Part shown: one piece after another, positions 8,882 through 19,035 of the stretch
Layout of the letters: every line of letters starts with the position of its first letter
Position numbering within the stretch: the first letter of the stretch is position 1
NCBI RefSeq assembly: GCF_001427125.1
Contig: NZ_LMGK01000001.1
Coordinates: forward strand, 322,108-386,107
Direction of reading: 5' to 3'
DNA: 64,000 nt
DNA from: Pseudomonas sp. Root562
Lineage (GTDB): Bacteria > Pseudomonadota > Gammaproteobacteria > Pseudomonadales > Pseudomonadaceae
Notes under the pieces: generated by a model
Databases searched by the model: none
Told to the model about the DNA's origin: nothing
The model's input: only the letters and a program-made list of their open reading frames with translations
Made by a program: the position numbers and the translations under genes

Positions 8882-11800
8882 TTAGTCGAGTTTGGCGGCG
8901 GGCGGCATTTGTGGCGGTTGCTTGCCATCCTTTATCGGCACAATGGTTTTCGCTTCCGGCTCGATCGGCACCATCTTGTATTCCTGTCCGTGCAGGTTCT
9001 TCAGGTAAACCTCCATCTGCCGGAACGAGATGTTGATGTGCTGCTTCTTGAACTCGCGATTGATGAAGCGGTTGACCTCGTCGAGCACCGGGTTGCGGTC
9101 GCCGAGGTCGCGCACGTGCATGCGCAGTTCGTGGTCGAGAGTGCTTTCACCGAAGTTCAGGAAATACACGTGGGGTTCCGGATCTTTCAGCACGCGTGGG
9201 TTATCCCGCGCGGCCTTCAGCAGCAGCTCTTTGACCAGGTCCAGGTCCGAACCGTAATCGACGCCGAGTTTGAGGGTCACCCGTGTGATGGTGTCGGTCA
9301 GCGACCAGTTGATCAGTTGCCCGGTAATGAACGTCTTGTTCGGGACAATGATGTCCTTGCGGTCGAAGTCGGTGATGGTCGTGGCGCGGATGCGGATCTT
9401 GCTCACCGTGCCCGACAGGTTGCCGATGGTGATGGTGTCGCCGATGCGCACCGGGCGTTCGAACAGGATCATGATCCCGGAAATAAAGTTGGCGAAGATC
9501 TCCTGCATGCCGAAACCGAGGCCAACCGACAGCGCGGCCACCAGCCATTGCAATTTGTCCCAGCTCACCCCGAGTGTCGACAGGGTGGAAACGAAACCGA
9601 CGCCGGCGATCACGTAGGACAGCAACGTCGTCGTGGCGTAAGCACTGCCCTGGGCCAGGTTGAGTTTGGACAGCACGAACACTTCCAGCAGGCCCGGCAA
9701 GTTGCGCGCCAGGGCGAAGGTAATGCCGATGATGATCAGTGCGCCGAGCATGTCGCCGATACTGATCGGTACCATGCTCATGTTGGCGCCGGTGCCGCTG
9801 GTGTATTCGTAGAGGGTGATGTTGTCCAGGTACGAGAACACCGTGATCAGGTCGGCCCAGACCCAGTACAGCAAGGCCATGAACCCGCCGAGCAAGGCCA
9901 GGCGAATCAGGCGCAGGGACTGTTCGTTGACCTTCTCGATGTCCATGGTCGGCTCTTCGATCACCGCTTCGCCATCGCCGGCCTCCTTGGCCGCCTGCCG
10001 CTTGGCGAGGGCGCGCTGATAGGCCAGGCGACGGGCCGCTACGCTCAGGCCACGGACGAAGGTGGCTTCGATCACCAGCCAGAACATCAGCAGGTACAAG
10101 GTGTTGATCAGGCGGTCGCTGAGTTTGAGCGCGGTGTAGTAGTAGCCGAAGCACACGGCCACGAACAGCGCCACGGGCAGGATGGTGAACATGACGCCCA
10201 CGGCTTTGCGGAACAGCGAGGCGTTTTCGTGGGTCGGGCTGCTGACCAGCAGGCGGCTGAGCAGCAATGTCATCAAGGCGTAGCAAGTGAGTACGACCGG
10301 CATGCCGATCACGTCATCGGCGAGCCCGGCCGGTTGCAGTTCGGCAACGGCTACCACTGCCACCAGGGCCATCACCACCATCCCGAGCCGACGGACCCAG
10401 CCCCGGAGGAATTCGACCTGAGGTTTTTCCCAGCGGAAATGCAGTTCAGCCACGCCGCCCGGTGCGAGGATGCGGTAGGCGGTGTAGAACACCAGCCATG
10501 CCTGGGCCATTTGCAGCAAGGCCGCGCCCATATTGGCGTTCTGCCCGCGGGCGTCGATTTGCAGGGCCAGGCCGCACAGGGCCAGACCCAGCGAGACCGG
10601 CATCGCCAACAGGATATTGATCAGGATCGCCTGCGGGGTGTGCCACTGACTGTCACGCTTGAAGTGGCCGATGTCCTGGTGAACCTTGTTCAGACGGGCA
10701 TACAGTTGCTTGCGACGCCACAGCAGGGCGCCGATCAACAGCGCCAGCGGCAGGAACAGCAGCGGTCGTTGGGTCAGGCCATCAGTCAACTCGCTCAGGC
10801 TCGAGGCCAGGGGCAGGGAGTCTACCTGGCGTTGCAAGCGATCCGGCACGCTGCGCAGCCATTCAAGGTCCAGCGGTTTATTGCTGGGAATCCAGAACAT
10901 CTGCTCGTCCAGCGTCGCACGCAGGCTTTGCGCGGTACTGAGCAATTGCTTCTGGTTCAACTGCAGGGTGATGGACTCGTTGAGCACCGCGCTCAATTCG
11001 CGGTTCAGACGCTCGAGCAGGTCGGCACGCGTGGTCGCCAGCTCCAAGAGGCTTTTGCGCAACTGCGGGGTGACTTGCTCGGGCGGTTGGGCGGCCAGCA
11101 GATTGTCGACATAAGTGGCCGGGTTGCTGAGCAATTCCCGTTGTTGGCTGACTTCGAATTGATACAGCCGAATGTCGGCGATCTGGTCGGCGAGGTCGCG
11201 ATCGACCTTGAGGCGCGGCAGGGCCAGTTTCTGTTTGTAGAGAATCTTCGAGAGCAGCAGGCTGCCCTTGAGCACGCTGATCTGCTCGTCCAGCGCCGCA
11301 TCGCTTTGGGTCACGCTGTCCAGCTGTTGCTTGGTCTGCAGATTCTGCTGGGTGACTTCGTTGAGACGGTCAGTGCTTTTGAGCAGGTAATCCGAGAGTT
11401 TCAGGTTGGCGGTGCTTTCAGTCGCCAACAGGCTGCTGCCGCCTGCCTTCTGTGCTTCGATCGACTGCTGCGTCACCGTCTCCTGGGATTGAGCCAGGCG
11501 CTTCTGATTGATCAGGCTTTGCAGGTCCTGGATTTCCCGGTCCAGGCGATCGGATTTTTCCGACAGCAAATCATGCTGGCTGTTGCCCAGGTCTTGCAGC
11601 TGGGTATTGCCGGCCAGTTCCTGGCGCCGCAGCGGGATCAAGGCGTTGAGGGCGGCGAGCTCGGCATTGAGCTGGTCGCGCTGCTCGGCACTCAGGGTCT
11701 TGCCGGCGTCTTTGCCGGTCTTGAGCATATTGTTGATCTGCTGGATACGCGTCTGGCTGGCGGAAATTTCCGCCTGGGCACGCTCGGGACGGGTCTGTGC

Positions 11801-12235
11801 AGTAATGATCAGGCTGTTGGCGTCCGCCAGGGCTTTCTGCAGATCGCTTTGCTGGGTCGATCGCTCAGTGAGCATTTGCTCGAGTTGCTGGATCGACTCT
11901 TTTGCGAAGCGTTGCGATACGGGCGCGACGACGCTGGCCTTGAGGCGCGTCAGCTCACGCTGGTTTTCGATGGTTTGCTTGGGCGCGGTGGCCAGTTGCT
12001 GCTTGAGATCGCTGAGTTTCTGCTCGTAATCACGCTGATTGTTGAGCTGCGTCAGCGTGCCTTGCAGGACGGACTGCAGAGCCTTTTGATCGGCCTCCGG
12101 CAATTTGCGGTCGGCAATCTTGTCCAGACTCGTCTGCACAGATTCGCGGGAGGGCGGTTCGGCGGCTTGCAAAGGTCCGACGGAGAGGCTCAGGCCCAAC
12201 AGGGCCAGGACGAAAAAGGTGCGCAGGCTTGACAT
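8882..12235 (-). CDS. mscK: Large mechanosensitive channel of the MscK/KefA type
   Basis: This 1117-residue protein has a signal peptide (residues 1 to about 24, ending LQAAEP), a long periplasmic region of alternating coiled-coil helices (about 30-480), a block of membrane helices (about 490-900), and a C-terminal MscS domain. The MscS pore helix and beta-domain blocks are ALSVGLGFGMQEIFANF and FERPVRIGDTI, followed by NKTFITGQLINWSL. It opens under membrane tension to release solutes on hypo-osmotic shock; MscK-type channels also respond to external potassium. It lies between selO and nhaP2 on the same strand, which matches the PAO1 order. The opposite strand has a very long open frame here, which is a codon-bias shadow. 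Confidence 0.93.
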   Translation of the reverse strand: MSSLRTFFVLALLGLSLSVGPLQAAEPPSRESVQTSLDKIADRKLPEADQKALQSVLQGTLTQLNNQRDYEQKLSDLKQQLATAPKQTIENQRELTRLKASVVAPVSQRFAKESIQQLEQMLTERSTQQSDLQKALADANSLIITAQTRPERAQAEISASQTRIQQINNMLKTGKDAGKTLSAEQRDQLNAELAALNALIPLRRQELAGNTQLQDLGNSQHDLLSEKSDRLDREIQDLQSLINQKRLAQSQETVTQQSIEAQKAGGSSLLATESTANLKLSDYLLKSTDRLNEVTQQNLQTKQQLDSVTQSDAALDEQISVLKGSLLLSKILYKQKLALPRLKVDRDLADQIADIRLYQFEVSQQRELLSNPATYVDNLLAAQPPEQVTPQLRKSLLELATTRADLLERLNRELSAVLNESITLQLNQKQLLSTAQSLRATLDEQMFWIPSNKPLDLEWLRSVPDRLQRQVDSLPLASSLSELTDGLTQRPLLFLPLALLIGALLWRRKQLYARLNKVHQDIGHFKRDSQWHTPQAILINILLAMPVSLGLALCGLALQIDARGQNANMGAALLQMAQAWLVFYTAYRILAPGGVAELHFRWEKPQVEFLRGWVRRLGMVVMALVAVVAVAELQPAGLADDVIGMPVVLTCYALMTLLLSRLLVSSPTHENASLFRKAVGVMFTILPVALFVAVCFGYYYTALKLSDRLINTLYLLMFWLVIEATFVRGLSVAARRLAYQRALAKRQAAKEAGDGEAVIEEPTMDIEKVNEQSLRLIRLALLGGFMALLYWVWADLITVFSYLDNITLYEYTSGTGANMSMVPISIGDMLGALIIIGITFALARNLPGLLEVFVLSKLNLAQGSAYATTTLLSYVIAGVGFVSTLSTLGVSWDKLQWLVAALSVGLGFGMQEIFANFISGIMILFERPVRIGDTITIGNLSGTVSKIRIRATTITDFDRKDIIVPNKTFITGQLINWSLTDTITRVTLKLGVDYGSDLDLVKELLLKAARDNPRVLKDPEPHVYFLNFGESTLDHELRMHVRDLGDRNPVLDEVNRFINREFKKQHINISFRQMEVYLKNLHGQEYKMVPIEPEAKTIVPIKDGKQPPQMPPAAKLD

Positions 12236-12270
12236 AGAGACCGATCAAAATACGAGGCGAAGAGTGGAGT

Positions 12271-14013
12271 TTAGAGGAACAAGCCCGGACCCGGGCGACT
12301 TCCTTCGGGGAATCTGACGCCCACTTTGTCGATCTTGTTCCCGTCCATGACCGCGACAGTCCAGAGGGTGTTGTTCCACTCCACCTGGTCGCCGACCACC
12401 GGCGCTCCCCCGACTTTCTGGGCGATGAACTTGCCCAGAGTCATCTGCGGATCGATGTCTTCGACCTTCAACCCGTACAGGGCAGCAACCGCGGCCAGCT
12501 GGGCGTCTCCTTCGAGAACGAAGTCGCCGAAAAAGCGCAAATCGAGGCCGCGTTGCGGTGCCTGGCTGAACAGTTTTCCGAGGGCCGCAAGGTTGTGTTC
12601 ATGGCCGATTACGCACAGTAAATCATCGACTTCCAGCACCGTACTACCCGACGGATGGAGCAGTTGTTGGCCACGAAACAGGGCAGCGATGCGGGTACCT
12701 TCGGGCATTTTCAGTTCGCGCAGAGGCGAACCGATGCACCATTTTTCGGCACCGAGGCGATAAACGAACAGTTCCCACTCACTGGTGACATGCACTTCGA
12801 GCGCGGACCGGGAAATCGGCGCGGGCTCCGGTGGCACCGTGACCTTTAGCAGCTTGGCGACCCACGGCAGGCTGGTTCCTTGTACCAGCAGCGAGACCAG
12901 AACGATGAAGAAGGCCAGGTTGAAGTACAGTTGGGCATTGGGCAGGCCGGCCATCAGCGGGAACACCGCCAGAATGATCGGTACCGCGCCACGCAGGCCC
13001 ACCCAGGAAATGAACGCCTTTTCGCGGCCATGGAACGCCTTGAACGGCAACAAACCCACCACCACTGACAGCGGCCGCGCAAACAGAATCATCCATAGCG
13101 CCAAGGCCAGGGCCGGCAAGGCAATCGGCAGCAAATCGTGGGGCGTGACCAACAGCCCCAGCACCAGGAACATGCCGATCTGTGCCAGCCAGGCCATGCC
13201 GTCCAGCATGTGCAGGATGCCGTGGCGGCTGCGTACCGGCCGGTTGCCGATGACCAGACCGCACAGGTACACCGCGAGGAAACCGCTGCCGTGCAAGGCG
13301 TTGGTCAGGGCAAACACCACCAGGCCACCGGCGATGACCAGGATCGGGTACAGACCGGTGGCCAGATTGATCCGGTTGACCAGTTGCAACATGAGCCAGC
13401 CGCCGCCGAGGCCAATCACACCACCGATACCGAACTCGCGCAGCAGGTGCGCCAGCAGGCTCCAGTGCAGCCCAGTCTGGCCGCTGGCGAGCATGTCGAT
13501 CAGCGTGACGGTGAGGAACACCGCCATCGGGTCGTTGCTGCCGGATTCGATCTCCAGGCTGGCGGTCACCCGTTCGTTCAGGCCTTTGCCGCCCAGCAAC
13601 GAAAACACCGCCGCGGCATCGGTGGAGCCGACGATGGCGCCAATGAGCAGGCCCTGGATCAGGTTCAGGTCGAACAGCCAGGCCGCGGCCATGCCGGTCA
13701 GCCCGGTGGTGATCAACACCCCGACCGTGGCCAGCGACAACGCCGGCCACAACGCCACGCGGAAACTCGACACCCGCGTGCGCAAACCGCCGTCGAGCAG
13801 GATCACCGCCAGTGCGAGGTTGCCGACCAGATAAGCCGTGGGGTAGTTATCGAAAATAATGCCGCCGCCGTCGACGCCGGCCGCCATGCCAACGGCCAGG
13901 ATGATCACCAGAATCGGGATGCCGAGGCGCGACGAAAGTGAGCTCACCAGAATGCTTGCACCTACCAGCAACGCGCCGATCAAGAACAGGCTGTTGATGG
14001 TGGTCGCATTCAA
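12271..14013 (-). CDS. nhaP2: Potassium/proton (or sodium/proton) antiporter of the NhaP2/CvrA type
   Basis: This 580-residue protein has about twelve membrane helices in residues 1-390, with the CPA1 signature [13 protein letters not shown] and [10 protein letters not shown], whose aspartates bind the cation. A cytoplasmic tail follows, with a TrkA-C-like domain (about 405-480) and a CorC/HlyC-like domain near the end. It exchanges K+ or Na+ for protons at the inner membrane. The best start is a TTG at 14013, preceded by CTGGAG with 8 bases spacing, giving the normal family length. The open frame continues upstream for 109 codons into a repeat element and should not be included. It ends 35 bases before mscK. 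Confidence 0.9.
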   Translation of the reverse strand: MNATTINSLFLIGALLVGASILVSSLSSRLGIPILVIILAVGMAAGVDGGGIIFDNYPTAYLVGNLALAVILLDGGLRTRVSSFRVALWPALSLATVGVLITTGLTGMAAAWLFDLNLIQGLLIGAIVGSTDAAAVFSLLGGKGLNERVTASLEIESGSNDPMAVFLTVTLIDMLASGQTGLHWSLLAHLLREFGIGGVIGLGGGWLMLQLVNRINLATGLYPILVIAGGLVVFALTNALHGSGFLAVYLCGLVIGNRPVRSRHGILHMLDGMAWLAQIGMFLVLGLLVTPHDLLPIALPALALALWMILFARPLSVVVGLLPFKAFHGREKAFISWVGLRGAVPIILAVFPLMAGLPNAQLYFNLAFFIVLVSLLVQGTSLPWVAKLLKVTVPPEPAPISRSALEVHVTSEWELFVYRLGAEKWCIGSPLRELKMPEGTRIAALFRGQQLLHPSGSTVLEVDDLLCVIGHEHNLAALGKLFSQAPQRGLDLRFFGDFVLEGDAQLAAVAALYGLKVEDIDPQMTLGKFIAQKVGGAPVVGDQVEWNNTLWTVAVMDGNKIDKVGVRFPEGSRPGPGLFL

Positions 14014-14128
14014 AGGCAGTACTCCAGAAAACTGAAAGGCGGGCACAAACTGACCATGCAGTCTGCGTGCCAGCGATTCTAACCTGTTGAAATGTGATGC
14101 TGTCAAAAAGCTTTTCTGGTTTATACCA

Positions 14129-14235
14129 GATCGTTCCCGGGCTCTGCGTGGGAACGCCTCAATGGACGCTCTGCGTCCACTTCCGGGACTCGGAGCGCCC
14201 TGGGCTGCATGCTCACGCGGAGCGTGGGAACGATC
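14129..14235. repeat. Intergenic repeat, GATCGTTCCC family, copy 1
   Basis: A 107-base element begins GATCGTTCCCGGGCTCTGCG and ends GAGCGTGGGAACGATC, so its ends are inverted repeats. Inside it has a second nested hairpin of the GACGCTCTGCGTC type. The same design occurs at 20938-21047 and 30865-30972. It looks like a small non-coding REP/MITE-like element. This copy is the most diverged of the three. Confidence 0.85.
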
Positions 14236-14289
14236 ATGGAAAGCTTTTGACAGCGGACATGCACACCCGCTTGAGCAGGGAAGATCAGT

Positions 14290-14416
14290 GTGGCGAGGGA
14301 GCTCGCTCCCGCTGGGCGCGTAGCGCCCCCAAAACGACACAGCGGTTCGTCAGATTCAGCGCATGGGTCAATTGCGACTGCTTCGCAGCCGAGCGGGAGC
14401 AAGCTCCCTCGCCACA
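14290..14416. repeat. GTGGCGAGGGAGC-type inverted pair, copy 1
   Basis: TGTGGCGAGGGAGCTCGCTC near 14290 is matched in inverse orientation by GAGCAAGCTCCCTCGCCACA ending at 14416, about 85 bases apart. Each arm is itself a small hairpin (GGGAGC/GCTCCC). This is the REP doublet layout common in Pseudomonas. The same pair occurs at 44319-44449. Together with the element at 14129 it fills the 417-base gap between nhaP2 and the chemoreceptor gene. Confidence 0.85.
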
Positions 14417-14430
14417 GAGGCGACTTCAGA

Positions 14431-16056
14431 TTAAAGGCTGAACCGCCCAACCATGGTGTTCAGGTCCACCGCCAGGCGCGACAACTCACTGCTCGCTGCG
14501 CTGGTCTGGTTGGCGCCGGTGGCCGATTGCACCGACAAATCGCGGATATTCACCAGGTTGCGGTCCACTTCACGGGCCACTTGCGCCTGTTCTTCAGCAG
14601 CGCTGGCGATCACCAGGTTGCGTTCGTTGATTTCGACAATGGCGCTGTTGATCGTATCCAGCGACATACCGGCGCCGCGGGCGATGTTCAGGGTCGATTC
14701 GGCACGCTCTGTGCTGTTGCGCATTGAATCCACCGCATGTTCGGTGCCGCTCTGGATGCTGCCGATCATGCGCTCGATTTCGCTGGTCGACTGCTGGGTG
14801 CGATGAGCCAGTGCCCGCACTTCGTCGGCCACCACCGCAAAACCACGACCGGCTTCACCGGCACGTGCAGCTTCGATGGCCGCGTTCAGGGCCAGCAGGT
14901 TGGTCTGGTCGGCCAGGCCACGGATCACGTCCAGTACTTTGCCGATGTCGCGGGACTCGTTCGCCAGGTCGCCGATCAGGGTCGCGGTGCTCTGAACATC
15001 GGCGCTCATGCGTTCAATGGCGCTGACGGTTTCCTGCACCAGATCACGGCCGTCGCCGGCAGACGTAGTGGCGTTCTTCGAGGCTTCGGACGTACTTACG
15101 GCGTTGCGCGCGACTTCTTCCACTGCACTGGTCATTTCATTGACCGCGGTGGCGGCCTGTTCGATTTCGTTGTTCTGCTGGGTCAGGCCACGGGCACTTT
15201 CGTCGGTGACACTGTTGAGCTCTTCCGCGGCGGACGCCAATTGCGTGGCCGAGCCGGAAATCCGCTGCAGGGTGTCGCGCAGTTTGTCCTGCATCTTCGA
15301 CATCGCCAAGAGCAGGCGGCCGGCCTCATCTTCGCCATCGACGGTGATCGGGCGCGTCAGGTTGCCTTCGGCAATCTGTTCGGCGGCGTTCAGTGCGTTG
15401 GCGATGGGTCTGGTGATGCTGTTGGTCAGCAACCAGGCGAACAGCATGGTCAGGGCGGTGGCGATCACAAGCAGGGCGATCACCAGATTGAAGGCCGAAT
15501 CGTATTGGTCGGCGGCTTGCTGGTTGGTGTCGAGGGTCTGCTGAGTGTTGATCTCCAGCAGTTTGTTCAGCACCGCATTGACCGCTTCGGAGTTACTCAG
15601 CAGGTCGGCGTTGAGCAGGTTGCGCAATTCGTCGACCTGATTGTTGCGCGACAGGGTCTTCATCCGATCTTCGATCTGGCGGTATTGCCCAAGCAACTGC
15701 ACGTATTGATCGTAGGCCGCACGTTCCTCGGGGCTGCTGATCAGTTTTTCGTAGACGTTCTGGGCGGTGCGGATCTGCTGGTTGCGCATTTCCAGCAGCT
15801 CCATGGTCTTGTGCTGCACATCTGGTTCACGGTTGACCAGCAAACGGTAGGACAACACGCGCAAACGCAGGGTCAGCTGGGTGAACTCGTCGAGGCTCTT
15901 GATGCTGGGCACGCTGCTGACGGTGATGTTCTCGGCGGCGTCGCGGATCTTGCTCATCTGGTTCAGGGCGAACACGCCCAGCAGCATCATCAAACCGCCA
16001 ATCAGGGCAAAACCGAGGAACGCTCGCGGCGCGATATTCATATTTCGAAGGGACAT
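14431..16056 (-). CDS. Methyl-accepting chemotaxis protein with a four-helix-bundle sensor
   Basis: This 541-residue receptor has a first membrane helix at about residues 12-32, a periplasmic helical domain of about 150 residues (4HB type), a second membrane helix near 190-210, a HAMP domain (about 212-265) and a cytoplasmic signalling domain. The hairpin tip has the highly conserved block [19 protein letters not shown], followed by [15 protein letters not shown]. It would bind CheW/CheA and report a small molecule; the ligand cannot be read from sequence. No CheB/CheR-tethering pentapeptide is visible at the C-terminus, which ends GRFSL. It is divergent from the coiled-coil/ZapA-like pair, with 274 bases between (16057-16330). 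Confidence 0.93.
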   Translation of the reverse strand: MSLRNMNIAPRAFLGFALIGGLMMLLGVFALNQMSKIRDAAENITVSSVPSIKSLDEFTQLTLRLRVLSYRLLVNREPDVQHKTMELLEMRNQQIRTAQNVYEKLISSPEERAAYDQYVQLLGQYRQIEDRMKTLSRNNQVDELRNLLNADLLSNSEAVNAVLNKLLEINTQQTLDTNQQAADQYDSAFNLVIALLVIATALTMLFAWLLTNSITRPIANALNAAEQIAEGNLTRPITVDGEDEAGRLLLAMSKMQDKLRDTLQRISGSATQLASAAEELNSVTDESARGLTQQNNEIEQAATAVNEMTSAVEEVARNAVSTSEASKNATTSAGDGRDLVQETVSAIERMSADVQSTATLIGDLANESRDIGKVLDVIRGLADQTNLLALNAAIEAARAGEAGRGFAVVADEVRALAHRTQQSTSEIERMIGSIQSGTEHAVDSMRNSTERAESTLNIARGAGMSLDTINSAIVEINERNLVIASAAEEQAQVAREVDRNLVNIRDLSVQSATGANQTSAASSELSRLAVDLNTMVGRFSL

Positions 16057-16330
16057 GGTGTTTACCGAAGAGAGCGCACCAGAGGGTGCCGAGGCTGACG
16101 TATGGATGACTTATCGGTCATGCGCCTGAAGTCTTGAGTCCCTGCGCGGTTTTGCCGCACAAACGTCATGGCGACGAAGTGCAGGAACCAGATCGGCCGA
16201 TCACAGTCTCTACAGTTCGCGAGAAAGGTCGGTCGTCAGGAAAATCAGGGCCTTGGGCCCGTATAACCCTGGCTTCCACAGTGACTTTTCTTTATCGTAC
16301 GCGCCCTTTGAAAATGCCTGGAATATCAAA

Positions 16331-16561
16331 ATGTTGGAAGCATCCCTAAGCCAATTGGAACAGCTGGTCAGCGACCTGGTGCAACAGAACCAGACCCTGC
16401 TCGGCACCAACCAAGCCCTGAGCGCCGAACTGGCCCAGGCCAAGGATGAAAACGAAAGCCTGCAACTGAGCCTGATGGAACAGGAAGAGAAACAAGGCGC
16501 CACCGCCGCGCGCATTCAAGCCCTGGTTGAGCGTGTGAGCGCTGGCCCAGTCAGCGCATGA
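16331..16561 (+). CDS. Small coiled-coil protein of the TIGR02449 type, partner of a ZapA-like protein
   Basis: This 76-residue, almost entirely helical protein has a heptad pattern (LEASLSQLEQLVSDLVQQN), typical of the short coiled-coil proteins encoded directly before zapA in Pseudomonas. It may play a ZapB-like scaffolding part in division; that is inference. The ATG at 16331 was chosen because the coiled coil begins there and the longer reading contains non-conserved sequence. It overlaps the next gene by ATGA at 16558-16561, so the two are translated together. Confidence 0.75.
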   Translation: MLEASLSQLEQLVSDLVQQNQTLLGTNQALSAELAQAKDENESLQLSLMEQEEKQGATAARIQALVERVSAGPVSA

Positions 16562-16857
16562 GTTACGGCCCGGGTGTGAAAGTCGTCTCGATCCTGGGTG
16601 AGGACTATTCGATCAAGGCCCCGGCCGGGGAAGAGCAGACCCTGCTGGACGCTGCATTAATGTTGAAGGCTGCCCTGGCCGACACCAAAAAGAAGTACCC
16701 GACACTGATCGGTGACCGACTGCTGGTACTGGCCGCGATGAATCTGTGCTCGCAACAGATCGAAATGCAGAAGCAACACAAGCTCGAACTCGACCGTTAC
16801 CAAGAGCAAGTCAACGCCACGGTTGAAGTGATCTCCAAGACGATCAATCAGGCCTGA
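16558..16857 (+). CDS. ZapA-family cell-division protein, probable paralogue
   Basis: This 99-residue protein has the ZapA layout: an N-terminal globular part ([13 protein letters not shown], then a helix with [12 protein letters not shown] and [12 protein letters not shown]) and a C-terminal coiled coil. ZapA crosslinks FtsZ filaments at the division ring. The main Pseudomonas zapA is normally followed by 6S RNA and a 5-formyltetrahydrofolate cyclo-ligase gene, as I recall. Neither is here: a chemoreceptor gene follows after 100 bases. I therefore read this as a second, diverged ZapA-like gene with its own coiled-coil partner. Confidence 0.8.
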   Translation: MSYGPGVKVVSILGEDYSIKAPAGEEQTLLDAALMLKAALADTKKKYPTLIGDRLLVLAAMNLCSQQIEMQKQHKLELDRYQEQVNATVEVISKTINQA

Positions 16858-16957
16858 TCGGCTTTGCGCACAACCAAAGAATAAATTGTCGTTTGCGTTG
16901 TATACAATCGGCACGGCTGTTGCAGTGTTTCAGCCTCTTATTCTTTGGGGGTGCTCC

Positions 16958-18895
16958 ATGCAGTTTTGGCGACGCAGTATTCAATGGCAGTTGATCTTGA
17001 GCATGGGCACCGCCCTGCTCGTCAGTATTCTGATCGTGGTTGGCATTTATACCCTTGTGGTCAATCGCCTCGCCCAGCGTTATCTGGTCGAACAAGCGCT
17101 GCCGTCGAGCATCGAAGCGATGCGCAACGACATCGAGCGCATCCTCGTTCAGCCACTCACCGCCGCCAAGGACATCGCCAGCAACAGCATGGTGCGCGAC
17201 TGGTTGGCCGAGGGTGAAAACAGTGCCCAGGCCGCTACGTTCACCACTTACCTCGAAGGCATCCGCGCCGAACACAAGGCCTTTACCGCACTGATTGTCG
17301 GCACCGCGTCCAACCACTACTTCAATGAAAAAGGCCTGGACCGGACCCTCAGCCGCACCAACCCCAAAGACGCGTGGTTCTATGCGTTTCTCGATAGCGA
17401 CCAGCCGCGCACCCTCAACATCGACAATGACACCGCCAGCGGAGAATTGGCGCTTTTCATCGACCTTAAAGTCGAAAAGGCCGGCAAAGTCGTGGGCGTT
17501 GCCGGGCTGGGCCTGAGCATGAAGGAGCTCTCCGAACTGATTCACAACTTCAGTTTCGGAGAGCGTGGCAAGGTCTATCTCGTGCGTTCCGACGGTTTGA
17601 TCCAGGTTCATCCCCAAGCGCAATTGAGTGGTAAACGTACCCTGGCAGAGCAAATTGGCGCGGCGGCGGCCGGCGCGTCCCTGGGTCAAAAAACTGCCAC
17701 GAGTAATAGCTTCCAGCGGGACGGTGAAGATTTCCTCGCATTAAGCCTGCCTTTGCGCGATCTCGGCTGGACCCTGGTGGCCGAAGTGCCGCAGTCGCAG
17801 ATTTACGCTGAAGCCCGTCGCGCCATGTGGATGAGCAGCGGCATCGGCCTGGCAGTGGCGGTGATATGCCTGTTGCTGGTGGTGTTGCTGGCCCGGGGAT
17901 TGGTCCGACCGATCCGCCAGGTAACAGCAGCGTTGGTGGCCATCGGTAGCGGTGGTGGCGATTTGACCCATCGGCTGGATTCCAGCCGCGCCGATGAGCT
18001 GGGCGATCTGGCGCGAGGGTTCAATCGGTTCCTCGACAGCCAGCGCGACATGATCGGCGAAGTGCTCACCACCAGCGAACGCTTGCGTACGGCTGTCGGG
18101 CAAGTGGCGCGGGTGGTGGAAAACACCGCCGAACGCTCGGGCCGACAACAGGAAATGACCGACATGGTCGCTACTGCGGTCCATGAGATGGGTCTGACCG
18201 TGCAAGAGATCGCGCAGAACGCCGGTAACGCGGCAGTCGCTTCGCAAAACGCCCGGGATGAAGCAATGCAGGCACGGGAAGTGGTCGGCGGATCGATCCG
18301 GCACATTGAAAGCATGTCCGACGAAATCGGCGTTGCCGCCACGGCGGTCGGGGAGCTGGCCCACCAGGTGGCGTCCATCGATCAGGTGTTGGCAGTGATC
18401 CGCGGGATCTCCGAGCAAACCAATTTGCTGGCGCTCAACGCTGCCATCGAAGCCGCACGTGCAGGCGATATGGGGCGCGGGTTTGCGGTGGTCGCCGATG
18501 AAGTGCGCACACTGGCACGGCGTACACAATCGTCCACCGATGAGATTCAACAAATGATCGGCAGTCTCAAGCAGGGCGCGGAAAATGCGGTGTCGTCGAT
18601 GCATTCCGGGCAAGCGGCGACCGGTACCGGTGTCGAATCCAGTCAACGCACCGGAGCGTCGTTGACCGCGATTACCGGGCAGGTCGAACGCATCAGCGAC
18701 ATGAATCATCAGGTGGCAACGGCGACCGAAGAGCAGTCGGCAGTGACCGAAGAGATCAACCGTAACGTGCAGGGCATTTCCGATCTGGCCCGGGCGACGG
18801 CGGGGGAGGTCAGGGCTTGTCGTGAGGATTGTCAGACATTGCAACGTCTGGCGGACGATCTGGCGCGGCAGATGGGTGGGTTCAAGTTGAGTTGA
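16958..18895 (+). CDS. Methyl-accepting chemotaxis protein with a large periplasmic Cache-type sensor
   Basis: This 645-residue receptor has a membrane helix at about residues 12-32, a periplasmic domain of about 260 residues with features of a double Cache fold ([16 protein letters not shown] is characteristic of the membrane-distal/proximal Cache strands), a second membrane helix near 290-310, HAMP, and a signalling domain with the conserved tip [19 protein letters not shown]. dCache receptors commonly sense amino acids, polyamines or organic acids. The ATG at 16958 gives a normal membrane-helix start; the upstream extension to 16886 is not conserved in character. The C-terminus ends GGFKLS, with no CheR-binding pentapeptide. 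Confidence 0.93.
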   Translation: MQFWRRSIQWQLILSMGTALLVSILIVVGIYTLVVNRLAQRYLVEQALPSSIEAMRNDIERILVQPLTAAKDIASNSMVRDWLAEGENSAQAATFTTYLEGIRAEHKAFTALIVGTASNHYFNEKGLDRTLSRTNPKDAWFYAFLDSDQPRTLNIDNDTASGELALFIDLKVEKAGKVVGVAGLGLSMKELSELIHNFSFGERGKVYLVRSDGLIQVHPQAQLSGKRTLAEQIGAAAAGASLGQKTATSNSFQRDGEDFLALSLPLRDLGWTLVAEVPQSQIYAEARRAMWMSSGIGLAVAVICLLLVVLLARGLVRPIRQVTAALVAIGSGGGDLTHRLDSSRADELGDLARGFNRFLDSQRDMIGEVLTTSERLRTAVGQVARVVENTAERSGRQQEMTDMVATAVHEMGLTVQEIAQNAGNAAVASQNARDEAMQAREVVGGSIRHIESMSDEIGVAATAVGELAHQVASIDQVLAVIRGISEQTNLLALNAAIEAARAGDMGRGFAVVADEVRTLARRTQSSTDEIQQMIGSLKQGAENAVSSMHSGQAATGTGVESSQRTGASLTAITGQVERISDMNHQVATATEEQSAVTEEINRNVQGISDLARATAGEVRACREDCQTLQRLADDLARQMGGFKLS

Positions 18896-18914
18896 TGGTT
18901 GGCGGTGCGGGCCT

Positions 18915-19008
18915 CATCGCGGGCAAGCCCGCTCCCACAGGGTTTTGTGTTGAGCACAAGATTTGTGATCAAGAGAGATACCTGTGGGAGCTGGCTTGCC
19001 AGCGATTG
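18915..19008. repeat. REP-like inverted pair (GCGGGCAAGCCCGC type)
   Basis: Two inversely oriented copies of a short REP hairpin occur here: one reading CGGGCAAGCCCG followed by CTCCCACAGG, and an inverse CCTGTGGGAGC followed by TGGCTTGCCAGC. They fill most of the 140-base gap between convergent genes and could act as a bidirectional terminator. A related single hairpin is at 51571-51600. Confidence 0.75.
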
Positions 19009-19035
19009 GATTTCAGCTACAACCCAAGACTTGCT

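Noticed and set aside
14129-14416. CRISPR-like repeat array
   Set aside because: The repeats are inverted, not direct, and there is no regular spacer pattern; they are REP/MITE-type elements.
16858-16957. 6S RNA (ssrS) expected after zapA
   Set aside because: Only 100 bases separate the ZapA-like gene from the chemoreceptor start and they lack the long rod-like pairing of 6S RNA.
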